Shown here piece after piece: positions 8,916 to 16,108 of a stretch of 45,377 bases of DNA (the stretch's first letter is position 1; every line of letters begins with the position of its first letter). The translations under genes and the position numbers were made by a program. Source of the stretch: Alphaproteobacteria bacterium (GTDB lineage Bacteria > Pseudomonadota > Alphaproteobacteria > RF32 > CAG-239); contig JAGBHO010000007.1 of NCBI GenBank assembly GCA_017935485.1, forward strand, positions 1 to 45,377, written 5' to 3'. A model generated the notes under the pieces. The model worked only from the letters and a program-made list of their open reading frames with translations, ran no database searches and had not been told where the DNA came from.

Positions 8916-9722
8916 ATGGAAAATATGAGTGAAAGTTTACAGATTATGCCGCGCGGTGCCGGAGCCCGCACCTCCCGCAAAGGCCGCAACATGATTGCCG
9001 TAGCTTCCGGCAAAGGCGGCGTCGGCAAGACCTGGTTCTCAATTACGCTGGCTCATGCCCTGAGCGGCTTCAAGCAGCATACGCTTTTGTTTGACGGCGA
9101 TTTGGGGCTGGCGAATATAGACATCCAGCTCGGCCTGATGGCCAAATACGACCTAGGCAGCGTTGTCACCGGTGCTCTGACTTTGAATCAGGCTGTTTAT
9201 CACTATGACAAAGGGCATTTTGACATAATTGCCGGCCGCTCCGGTTCTGCCGGACTGGCTTCTCTGCCGATTGGCAGGTTGCAGATTCTGGGAGAAGATT
9301 TGAGCGCCCTTTCCGGAAATTATGACAAAGTGATTCTGGACATGGGAGCGGGCGTGGAAAAACCGGTGCGTATCTTGTCCGGTCTGGCTGAAAAAGTCAT
9401 CGTCGTTTGTACGGATGAGCCGACTTCGCTGACCGATGCCTACGCGTTTATTAAGATTATGAGCATGCAGTACAGCCGCAGCGATATTAATATTGTGGTC
9501 AATCAGGCCAATTCGCTGCGTGAGGGGCAACGGACATATGATACTCTGCTCAAGGCCTGCCGTAATTTCTTAAAAATCAATCCGCCGCTTTTGGGCATTG
9601 TCCGCCGTGATACCCGTGTGCGCGATTCCATCCGGAACCAAACTTCAATCTTAAACCGCTATCCCACCTCCGAAGCCGCTGAAGACGTGATAGCCATTGC
9701 CGGAAAGCTGATAAATGGATAG
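8916..9722 (+). CDS. flhG: Flagellar number-control ATPase FlhG (MinD/ParA family)
   Basis: FlhG is a membrane-cycling P-loop ATPase of the MinD/ParA family that limits flagellar number and stimulates FlhF. About 268 residues. The deviant Walker A GKGGVGKTW is near residue 30, followed by the family-typical DGDLGLANIDIQLG. A later segment VVNQA is as in other FlhG proteins. The start at 8916 is chosen because GAAAGAGG ends six bases upstream; an earlier in-frame ATG at 8901 overlaps the flhF stop and would lengthen the protein by only five residues. Its 3' end overlaps the next gene by eight bases, suggesting translational coupling. Confidence 0.9.
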   Translation: MENMSESLQIMPRGAGARTSRKGRNMIAVASGKGGVGKTWFSITLAHALSGFKQHTLLFDGDLGLANIDIQLGLMAKYDLGSVVTGALTLNQAVYHYDKGHFDIIAGRSGSAGLASLPIGRLQILGEDLSALSGNYDKVILDMGAGVEKPVRILSGLAEKVIVVCTDEPTSLTDAYAFIKIMSMQYSRSDINIVVNQANSLREGQRTYDTLLKACRNFLKINPPLLGIVRRDTRVRDSIRNQTSILNRYPTSEAAEDVIAIAGKLING

Positions 9723-11361
9723 CCTGATTCCTTCCGTAAACCTTCCCGGACCGGGTAGTGTCAGTCCGGAAGGAAGTCTGGTGGTGCAAATAGAAAATCC
9801 GCCGCCGGAATTGCAAAAGCTCGGGCTTGGCGAAACCTTGCTGCTGGAGCTGGTGCAGAACGGCGGAAAGTTTGATCCTGCAAAGCTTCAAGCGATGATA
9901 AAAGATTCCGTAACCGGTAAATTGCTGGATATTCCGGTGACTTTGCTGGGGGGAAAAAATCTGAACCTGCCGGACGGCGCAGAATATAAACTTTCTGCCC
10001 GTCTGGTTTCTAAAAACCCGCAGGGCTTTGAATTAAAAGTCCTGACAATCAATAATCAGAAACCGGAAGATTTTCTGTCCCGCCCGACAGACGGGACAAC
10101 AAGCGGACAAACCGTAAAAAATCTCGTAATGCCCGAACCTGATAATGGCAGGGTAATACCGGCAAAAACGGAAACGGCAATCATAACGGATAAAAACTCC
10201 TTGTTTTCAAAAGCCGGAATGCTGCCGTTAAAATTGGGAACGGCATTGGAAAAAATTTTTATGCAGAACAATGTTCCTCCGGCGGTTGCCCGTCAGCTTG
10301 GCGAAAGCTTAAACAACTTCAGCCTGCAGCTGCAAATCGCCGTTGTTCCGGCGGAACCGCTGCAAAATCCGGCACCCGCAAGCAGCCCGGATCCTTCGGA
10401 CTTGTTGCGGAATATTGTTATGCTGGTCAAAAATAATGTCCCGTCCGAAGACGGTGCTTTGCCGGAAAATGTTGTACAACAGCTGACAAAAGACATTATC
10501 GGACAGGTAACGGCACAACAAAACAAGTTTATAACGGGAGAGATGAAAACCGCAGACGGCAGGCTTTGGCCGATAGTCGAGAGCCCGCTGGGACCGCTGG
10601 TGCCGGAAACAAATCTTAAAATTCCGGATGAAACCAAAGTGCTGCTTCAAATTACAGGGCTGTTTCAGAATAAGGCGGCTGAAACGCCAAAGTTGCCCTT
10701 ATCAGGGCTGAAAGAGATTTTTGAATTGCTGCGGGCACGGGGAATGAGTGAACTGGAAAGCACAATACTTGAGAAAATCCCGCAGCATAATGAAAAACTG
10801 CTGTCTAATATCATGTCCTTTGTCAAAGCTGTCCGCAGCGGCCGACCCGAACATTGGCTGGGCGCCGAAACGCTGAACCGCTTAAAAGCCGCAGGGACGG
10901 ACGGCGCCGAAGTCTTGGAGAAATTAAATAACGCGGTGAACGCACAGGTGCAGGAAAACAGCGGCTGGAAAATTATCAATATTCCTTTTTACGGAGACAA
11001 TATGTTCAACCGGATTCGGATTGCCGTCAAAAAAATGGAAGATGAGGAGCTGCAGCGGCAGGAAAAACGCCGCAAGGAAAAATCGGCCGTCCGCTTTGTG
11101 GTCGATACCTCTTTTTCAGTCTTGGGCGCTTTCCAGTTGGACGGTTTTTCTTTTGTAAAAGACAAACGCTTTGATTTGATTGTCCGCACCGAGAAAGACA
11201 TGACGCGCGATTTTTGCAGCGAGATGATGCGTCTTTTTCAAAAATCCCTCGGGGACGTTGGCTATAGCGGTAATATGAAGATAAATGTTAAAGAAAATTT
11301 TATAAAAATCTGCGAAGATGAAAATAAGAATGTAACTTTGGAAAACGGTATTTTTATATGA
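9715..11361 (+). CDS. FliK-like flagellar hook-length control protein
   Basis: The 548-residue protein is rich in proline, leucine and asparagine in its first two thirds, without obvious fold signatures, as in many FliK proteins. The C-terminal 110 residues look like a Flg_hook-type domain of the alphaproteobacterial kind: a pattern of VVDTSFSVLGAFQLDGF followed by RFDLIVRTEKDM. FliK acts as a secreted ruler and switches export from hook to filament. The gene overlaps flhG by eight bases and the next gene by four (ATGA), so it belongs firmly to the operon. The family call is based on the C-terminal pattern and context; I would not assign a gene symbol without a profile search. Confidence 0.6.
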   Translation: MDSLIPSVNLPGPGSVSPEGSLVVQIENPPPELQKLGLGETLLLELVQNGGKFDPAKLQAMIKDSVTGKLLDIPVTLLGGKNLNLPDGAEYKLSARLVSKNPQGFELKVLTINNQKPEDFLSRPTDGTTSGQTVKNLVMPEPDNGRVIPAKTETAIITDKNSLFSKAGMLPLKLGTALEKIFMQNNVPPAVARQLGESLNNFSLQLQIAVVPAEPLQNPAPASSPDPSDLLRNIVMLVKNNVPSEDGALPENVVQQLTKDIIGQVTAQQNKFITGEMKTADGRLWPIVESPLGPLVPETNLKIPDETKVLLQITGLFQNKAAETPKLPLSGLKEIFELLRARGMSELESTILEKIPQHNEKLLSNIMSFVKAVRSGRPEHWLGAETLNRLKAAGTDGAEVLEKLNNAVNAQVQENSGWKIINIPFYGDNMFNRIRIAVKKMEDEELQRQEKRRKEKSAVRFVVDTSFSVLGAFQLDGFSFVKDKRFDLIVRTEKDMTRDFCSEMMRLFQKSLGDVGYSGNMKINVKENFIKICEDENKNVTLENGIFI

Positions 11362-12539
11362 CGACGCAATATACAACAGACGCTTTGGGCTATTATCAGA
11401 TTTTGGGCGTTCCGTTTGACGCCGATGAAAACCGGATAAAACAGAACTACCGCGAGCGGGCAAAATTATGGCATCCCGATCACAATTCCGGACCGGAAGC
11501 AACCGAGAAATTTCAAAAGCTTTCCGTAGCTTACGATATTTTGAAGGAACAAGACAGCCGCCTGTTTTATGATCTGCTGACACAGGTTTATACCGCCAAA
11601 GATTTTCCGGATATGTTTGCCCTGAAGGCTTATTCTGACCGGAGCGGGCAGGAAAATCCGTACCTGCGCGTTTTTTCGCTGCGGCGTGTGGTTGGAAAAA
11701 TTGTCAAGACGACAGATGAAAAAAAAGATGCAATCTGCAATGCCAAAGAGGCCGTCAGCCTGATTTTTCAAACCTCGCTGCAAAACTGGCTGCTGGGCTG
11801 GTGGGGCTGGCCGGCTTTTGCCAAAAACATTCAGGCAATCAAAGACAATTTTTCCGGCATAAACCAAAACCGGCAGAGGAATCTGACCCTGCTGGTTCAC
11901 AATGCACTGGCCTATGCGCAGGAAAATAAAAAAGACAAGGCGCTGTATTCGGCGCTGCAGGCCATGGATTATGCCAATTCCTATCAGCGGGGGCTGTTGC
12001 AGAAGCTGATTTATTTTCTGGGAGAAAATCCTCAGGTCAGTCTGCCGAAATTCAATTTCAACCGCCTCAAATATATCCAGCTGGTGATTCCGGCTCTGAT
12101 TTTGTTTGGCGCCCTTGTTCCGACGACCGCAAAATTTGTGACGGAGAGCGAATTGTTGAACTATTTTGCCGCCCGCAAAGAAATTATTTATAATCAGGAA
12201 GTCCGCTTCAATGACGGCCGTGAAACTTTTGATGACATGATGGTCAGTAAAGTATTAAATATTCCGGCAGATACTTCAAGCCTGAGCAATCTTTATCATC
12301 TCAAAAATGCTGCGAAAATTATGTATGGGCCGTCTGATGAATTTGATGTCATAACCGAATTGCGCGGACAGACAACGGTGCGCCTGACCGGAAAAACGCC
12401 GGACGATATTTGGGCGAGAATTATGTTGGACAACGGCGAAATGGGGTTTGTGCGGCTGAACAATTTAAGCAACGGAATAGGCAGGGACATTCCGGTCGAC
12501 AGTAAAATTTATACCGGTCCGCGCCCGATAATGCAATAA
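11358..12539 (+). CDS. J-domain membrane protein with C-terminal SH3-like region
   Basis: The 393-residue protein starts with a J-domain (about 10-75; the HPD motif is residues 39-41), which recruits and stimulates an Hsp70 (DnaK). A tryptophan-rich stretch (NWLLGWWGWPAF) lies near residue 140, and a single predicted membrane segment (LVIPALILFGALV) near residues 242-255. The last 80 residues look like a bacterial SH3 (SH3b) domain, with MYGPSDEFDVITEL and DDIWARIML, so this part would sit in the periplasm. It is the last gene of the flagellar operon, overlapping the FliK-like gene by ATGA. A role in membrane-anchored chaperoning of flagellar parts is only inferred from location. Confidence 0.8.
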   Translation: MTTQYTTDALGYYQILGVPFDADENRIKQNYRERAKLWHPDHNSGPEATEKFQKLSVAYDILKEQDSRLFYDLLTQVYTAKDFPDMFALKAYSDRSGQENPYLRVFSLRRVVGKIVKTTDEKKDAICNAKEAVSLIFQTSLQNWLLGWWGWPAFAKNIQAIKDNFSGINQNRQRNLTLLVHNALAYAQENKKDKALYSALQAMDYANSYQRGLLQKLIYFLGENPQVSLPKFNFNRLKYIQLVIPALILFGALVPTTAKFVTESELLNYFAARKEIIYNQEVRFNDGRETFDDMMVSKVLNIPADTSSLSNLYHLKNAAKIMYGPSDEFDVITELRGQTTVRLTGKTPDDIWARIMLDNGEMGFVRLNNLSNGIGRDIPVDSKIYTGPRPIMQ

Positions 12540-12576
12540 CGTTTTTACCAAAATAGTGCCGTAATATGAACGGCTG

Positions 12577-13233
12577 TTAAGCATATTTGCGGATAAGGCC
12601 GGCCAGCTTGCCCTGAATCTTTACACGGGACGCCAGATATTTCTGTACGTCATAATTTTCATTAAACGGAATCAACAGAACATTGTCGTTTTCTTTCTTA
12701 AATTTTTTTAATGTCGCCACGTCATCATCAACCAAAGCCACAACAATATCGCCGTTGTCGGCCGTTTCGGTTTTTTTGATAACGACAATATCGCCGTTCA
12801 GAATACCGGCTTCTTTCATTGAATCTCCGGAAACATGCAGGGCATAATGCGACCCGCGCGAAACCATGTCAAACGGCACAAAAATTTTTTCATTCTCATC
12901 GGCAATGGCGTCAATCGGCAGACCGGCGGCAACCTGTCCGTAAAGCGGGATCTCGATCATTCCGTTCTGAATTGCCTGCTCGCGTTTTCTTTCTTCTTCA
13001 ATAACGGAACTCGGCTTCAGCTTGGGCATACGCAAAACCTCAAGGGCCCGTGCTTTATGCGGCAGTTTTTTTATGAAGTTGCGTTCGCATAAAGCTTCAA
13101 TCATGTTATGAATACCGGACTTGGATTTCAGGCCGATAGCGTCTTTCATCTCGTCAAACGACGGCGGGCATCCGGTCTCTTTAATCACCTTGTTGATAAA
13201 CATCAAAAGCTTGTATTGTTTCTGGGTCAGCAT
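12577..13233 (-). CDS. lexA: SOS repressor LexA
   Basis: LexA represses DNA-damage genes and cleaves itself when RecA is activated. About 218 residues. The N-terminal winged helix-turn-helix begins MLTQKQYKLL and contains PPSFDEMKDAIGLKSKSGIH. The cleavage bond is A103-G104 (QVAAGLP), and the catalytic pair is S138 (SGDSM) and K176 (ATLKKF). The start at 13233 has GAAAAGGA eight bases upstream; a TTG at 13251 would include that Shine-Dalgarno within the gene. A GTTC-N7-GTTC operator lies in its promoter, so autoregulation is expected. The gene converges on the J-domain gene, with only 37 bases between the stops. Confidence 0.96.
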   Translation of the reverse strand: MLTQKQYKLLMFINKVIKETGCPPSFDEMKDAIGLKSKSGIHNMIEALCERNFIKKLPHKARALEVLRMPKLKPSSVIEEERKREQAIQNGMIEIPLYGQVAAGLPIDAIADENEKIFVPFDMVSRGSHYALHVSGDSMKEAGILNGDIVVIKKTETADNGDIVVALVDDDVATLKKFKKENDNVLLIPFNENYDVQKYLASRVKIQGKLAGLIRKYA

Positions 13234-13269
13234 CGGCCAAGTCCTTTTCAAAAAAAACGATATAATTAT

Positions 13270-13298
13270 GTTCTATTTTAGTTCTCTGAGAATGTCAA
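13270..13298 (-). promoter_or_regulatory. lexA promoter with alphaproteobacterial SOS box
   Basis: On the minus strand TTGACA (13293-13298) and TAGAAC (13270-13275) are separated by 17 bases. Within this span, GTTCTATTTTAGTTC on the plus strand (13270-13284) is a perfect GTTC-N7-GTTC direct repeat, the known LexA box of Alphaproteobacteria. The operator covers the -10 and spacer, so bound LexA would block polymerase. Confidence 0.85.
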
Positions 13299-13326
13299 GA
13301 AAAAAGCTCCCTGAAAAAGGAGCCTG
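13299..13326 (-). terminator. Terminator after the secreted muramidase-like gene
   Basis: GGCTCC / GGGAGC-type arms separated by a TTTTTCA-containing loop on the minus strand are followed by TTTTTTC. It lies between the end of the 13336-14388 gene and the lexA promoter, so it insulates lexA from read-through. Confidence 0.75.
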
Positions 13327-13335
13327 TAATGTTTT

Positions 13336-14388
13336 TTAACGCGACCGTTTTAAGCGGTTAATAATTTCGCGCTTTTTATAAACGTTCTTCTTGGCGGGAG
13401 TATTGAGCGCCAAAGGCGGAATCACTTCTTTTTCCGGACTTTTTATCTGAGTATGAAGGCTGACGGCGGACCAGGCCGGCAAAGGCAGGGTTATCATGTT
13501 TTCCAATTCTTTTTGGGCAAACAGGTTAACCTGTTCTTTTTCCAAAAAACGCTGATAATCCAAGGCCATGTCTTTTTCGCCCAAAACAATTTTTTTGCCT
13601 TTTTTGTTGGTTACGCCGAGCAGACGGTTTTTCAACCCCGGAGAACGTTTGGCCCTTTGGTCGTAAAAATTGCTGATAATGTCTTCGGTTTGCACGTCGT
13701 TCGGTTTTTTACCTTCGGCAGCCTGATGATAAGCAGTCTTCATCATCTTCACGACCACGTCCTTGCGGTACTGGTTTGCGGCAGAAGCAACTGCGCCATG
13801 CAAAGCATCGCCGCGGCGATCAATGTCCAGCCCGTCAATCGTGCGCAGTTCTTCAAATACCGGTGCATATTTGTGCTTTTCCATAAAATCGGCCTGAGCC
13901 TGACGAAATTCCGGACTGTCCAGTTCTTTCCACAATTTTTGAAACGGTCCGTTTTTGATTGTGCGCATTTCCTTGGTTTTTCCGAGAGCTGCCAGCTTTG
14001 GATATTTATCTTTGTTTTCTTTCAAAAAAGCAGTCATAGTTGCGCCCAGATCCATTTGGAACAAACCAATGTAAGAATTGGTCGGGTCAACAATTCCCGG
14101 TTTCATGCCGGATTCAAAAACCCAGCCCAAATGATGCGGTGTACACTCGGCAAAATTAACTTCAATACCGCCCTTGTAAACGCCGCTGCTTTTATATTCC
14201 ACGACATTAAGACTTGTTTTTTTATAATCAAACGAGGCGCTTTCTGTTTTGGGCACATTGGCATCGGAAGAATTGGCGCTCGTATTGGCCTGTACGGCGG
14301 AAGCTGTACCGAGACCCGAAACGGTAAGCCCCAGAGTCAGCATTTTGTTTCTGACCGTTTTCAAAAATTCTTTTATGTTCTTTTTCAT
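13336..14388 (-). CDS. Secreted muramidase/chitosanase-like protein (tentative)
   Basis: 350 residues with a signal peptide (basic start, hydrophobic core LTLGLTVSGLGTASA, cleavage near residue 34). The body (about 85-290) resembles a peptidoglycan-hydrolase domain seen in phage-tail and VgrG-type lysozymes: an early acidic motif FESGMKPG (E92 is a candidate catalytic residue), then IGLFQM, a KLWKEL...QADFMEKHKYAP segment and GLDIDRRGDALHGAVASAANQY. I recognise this pattern from memory of the family, without a search. The C-terminus is basic (KKREIINRLKRSR). It could be an autolysin acting in the periplasm. It lies upstream of lexA on the same strand but is separated by a terminator. Confidence 0.5.
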   Translation of the reverse strand: MKKNIKEFLKTVRNKMLTLGLTVSGLGTASAVQANTSANSSDANVPKTESASFDYKKTSLNVVEYKSSGVYKGGIEVNFAECTPHHLGWVFESGMKPGIVDPTNSYIGLFQMDLGATMTAFLKENKDKYPKLAALGKTKEMRTIKNGPFQKLWKELDSPEFRQAQADFMEKHKYAPVFEELRTIDGLDIDRRGDALHGAVASAANQYRKDVVVKMMKTAYHQAAEGKKPNDVQTEDIISNFYDQRAKRSPGLKNRLLGVTNKKGKKIVLGEKDMALDYQRFLEKEQVNLFAQKELENMITLPLPAWSAVSLHTQIKSPEKEVIPPLALNTPAKKNVYKKREIINRLKRSR

Positions 14389-14483
14389 CTCTTCTCTCTC
14401 TTATCCCTCTATTTTTCAAACATAATATAGTCCTTATTCATGTTTAAATCCAGTGCTTTTTCACAAAAAAAAGATATATTTGC

Positions 14484-14512
14484 TTGAAAATTTGCCAAAC
14501 AAAGTTTACAAT
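14484..14512 (+). promoter_or_regulatory. Candidate sigma-70 promoter for the deacetylase-like gene
   Basis: TTGAAA (14484-14489) and TACAAT (14507-14512) are 17 bases apart, 44 bases before the start codon of the next gene. The 167-base divergent interval holds no other clear element. Confidence 0.6.
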
Positions 14513-14555
14513 CCGCGCAGAAATTAAAAATCTTTGACAAAGAAGGATCGGACTT

Positions 14556-15791
14556 TTGTTTTTTCAAAAAAAAGACTGGCGCGAACGCTCATTGCTTCAG
14601 AATCGGATTCGGATGATTTTTCGGGCTTTGCTGGGTGTCTTTTTGGCTTTTTCCTTTAGCTGGTTTTTTCTTGAAACCATCAAAAACGTTCATCCTGAAA
14701 TCGAGCCGGAAAGCGTTGGCTCAAAATTGGAAATCAGCGGTCTTGAGGTTGCGCCGGATTCTGAACAGCCTTGTCCGGACGGCATGAGCTGTCGGCAGCC
14801 GGCAGATTCTTTTTTCTCCGCTTTGGAAGGCGAAGAAATCAAAATCATCCGCTCGGAAGAGCTGAATACCGAACTTGCGATAAAAATGCTGAGTCCCGAA
14901 AAAGAAGCTGCCACCATTAATGACATTGCCGAAATGGATAAGATTGAAGAAACCTATGAGGAAGAACTTCCTTCGGAAGCCTATATGGAGGAAGAGGAGC
15001 TTTCCGAGACGGAGCTTCTCAGGCAGTATGGCGAAGATTATCATATTTATCATGGCCATCGCAGTATCCGCGAAATGGGCATTTTGCCGTCCAAACGGCC
15101 AATGTATTTCGGACCGCAGCCGGTTATTGCCGTAGTGATTGACGATATGGGCGTCAGTCCCAAACGTACGGCGGATATTTCTTCTTTGCAGGCGCCGTTA
15201 ACTTCTTCTTTTCTGACCTATGCCAAAAAGCTTCCGGAACAGATTGCGGCAGCGCGTCAGTCCGGACACGAGATTATGATTCATGTGCCTATGCAGGCCA
15301 AAAGCAATAGAGATGTTGCGCCGGATGTTCTGACCGTCAATATGAAACCGGAAGAAGTCGGCAAACGTCTGGAAGAAATGCTGGCAAAATTTGACCATGT
15401 CAAAGGGATTAACAATCACATGGGCAGTTTGTTTACGGAAGATTCGGAACGCTTGGGAGCGGTTATGGAGGTTTTGAAAAAACATGAGCTGTTCTTTTTG
15501 GATTCCAAAACTTCAGCCAAATCGGTCGGCAGGCAGGAAGCCGGCAGACACGGGGTGGTATATGCCCACCGCCATGTTTTTCTGGATAATGAAAATAATG
15601 TTGATTATATTAACGGCCAACTTCGTCTGACGGAACGAATTGCGCGGAAAAACGGCTATGCTGTGGCAATCGGACATCCCAAAAGCGGCACGTTTCAGGC
15701 CTTGGCGGCTTGGCTTCCCGAGTTGGAAAAAAAAGGAATAAAACTGGTGCCGATGAGCAAAATTGCAGAGGTTGCGGGTATTCCGCAATAA
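14556..15791 (+). CDS. Divergent polysaccharide deacetylase family protein
   Basis: 411 residues. A membrane anchor near the N-terminus (IFRALLGVFLAFSFSWFFL, about 22-41) is followed by an acidic linker (about 50-155). The divergent polysaccharide deacetylase domain (YibQ-type) spans about 185-410. Its landmarks are VIAVVIDDMGVSP, HEIMIHVPMQ, NNHMGS (about 287-292), FFLDSKTS and AIGHPKSGT. These correspond to the NodB-fold positions, and the domain would face the periplasm. The substrate is unknown. The start is a TTG at 14556 with AGAAGGA eight bases upstream; I see no good ATG alternative. Confidence 0.88.
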   Translation: MFFQKKDWRERSLLQNRIRMIFRALLGVFLAFSFSWFFLETIKNVHPEIEPESVGSKLEISGLEVAPDSEQPCPDGMSCRQPADSFFSALEGEEIKIIRSEELNTELAIKMLSPEKEAATINDIAEMDKIEETYEEELPSEAYMEEEELSETELLRQYGEDYHIYHGHRSIREMGILPSKRPMYFGPQPVIAVVIDDMGVSPKRTADISSLQAPLTSSFLTYAKKLPEQIAAARQSGHEIMIHVPMQAKSNRDVAPDVLTVNMKPEEVGKRLEEMLAKFDHVKGINNHMGSLFTEDSERLGAVMEVLKKHELFFLDSKTSAKSVGRQEAGRHGVVYAHRHVFLDNENNVDYINGQLRLTERIARKNGYAVAIGHPKSGTFQALAAWLPELEKKGIKLVPMSKIAEVAGIPQ

Positions 15792-15874
15792 AAAATAAAA
15801 AAAATTATAAAAATCTGAAAAAAAATCTTGACCGCAACAAAAATAACCTTTATATATGCACCTAGTTTCTAAGT

Positions 15875-15950
15875 GACCCCATCGTCTAGAGGCCTAGGAC
15901 ACCACCCTTTCACGGTGGGAACACGAGTTCGAATCTCGTTGGGGTCGCCA
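15875..15950 (+). tRNA. tRNA-Glu (TTC)
   Basis: A complete cloverleaf of 76 bases: acceptor GACCCCA (15875-15881) pairs with TGGGGTC, anticodon stem CCACC/GGTGG holds loop CTTTCAC with anticodon TTC, and the T-arm is CGAGTTCGAATCTCG. The CCA end is encoded (15948-15950). Confidence 0.97.
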
Positions 15951-15993
15951 CTAAAACACCAAAACCCTCCGATGGAGGGTTTTGGTGTTTTAG
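15951..15993 (+). terminator. Terminator of tRNA-Glu
   Basis: A perfect 20-bp inverted repeat with a GAT loop starts directly after CCA: the inner part is CCCTCC-GAT-GGAGGG, followed by TTTTGGTGTTTT. It is symmetrical, so it could also stop transcription from the right. Confidence 0.85.
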
Positions 15994-15997
15994 TATG

Positions 15998-16028
15998 CGA
16001 ACTCCGAGATTTGAACTCGTAGAGTTCG
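15998..16028. other. tRNA-derived hairpin (acceptor plus T-arm-like remnant)
   Basis: CGAACTC (15998-16004) and CGAG (16005-16008) pair with CTCG (16016-16019) and GAGTTCG (16022-16028), with a two-base bulge and a 7-base loop. Read on the minus strand, the core ACGAGTTCAAATCTCG differs by one base from the T-arm of the adjacent tRNA-Glu. It looks like a decayed tRNA fragment in opposite orientation. Confidence 0.5.
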
Positions 16029-16084
16029 AAGCGGGTAGTTGGTGAGCGCGATTTCAAGAAGCGCGAACCTTACGACGCAAGGAG

Positions 16085-16102
16085 GCCCCGCTTTTGCGGG
16101 GC
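16085..16102. terminator. GC-rich hairpin between tRNA region and Lon-like gene
   Basis: GCCCCGC-TTTT-GCGGGGC, followed on the plus strand by a short TTT run and on the minus strand by no T run. It lies seven bases beyond the stop of the Lon-like gene. It may end plus-strand transcripts from the tRNA side; its role for the minus-strand gene is weaker. Confidence 0.5.
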
Positions 16103-16108
16103 TTTGGC

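Noticed and set aside
15869..16057. Minus-strand 62-residue reading frame across tRNA-Glu
   Set aside because: It is the translation of the complement of the tRNA, its terminator and the tRNA-like remnant; a known type of spurious frame.
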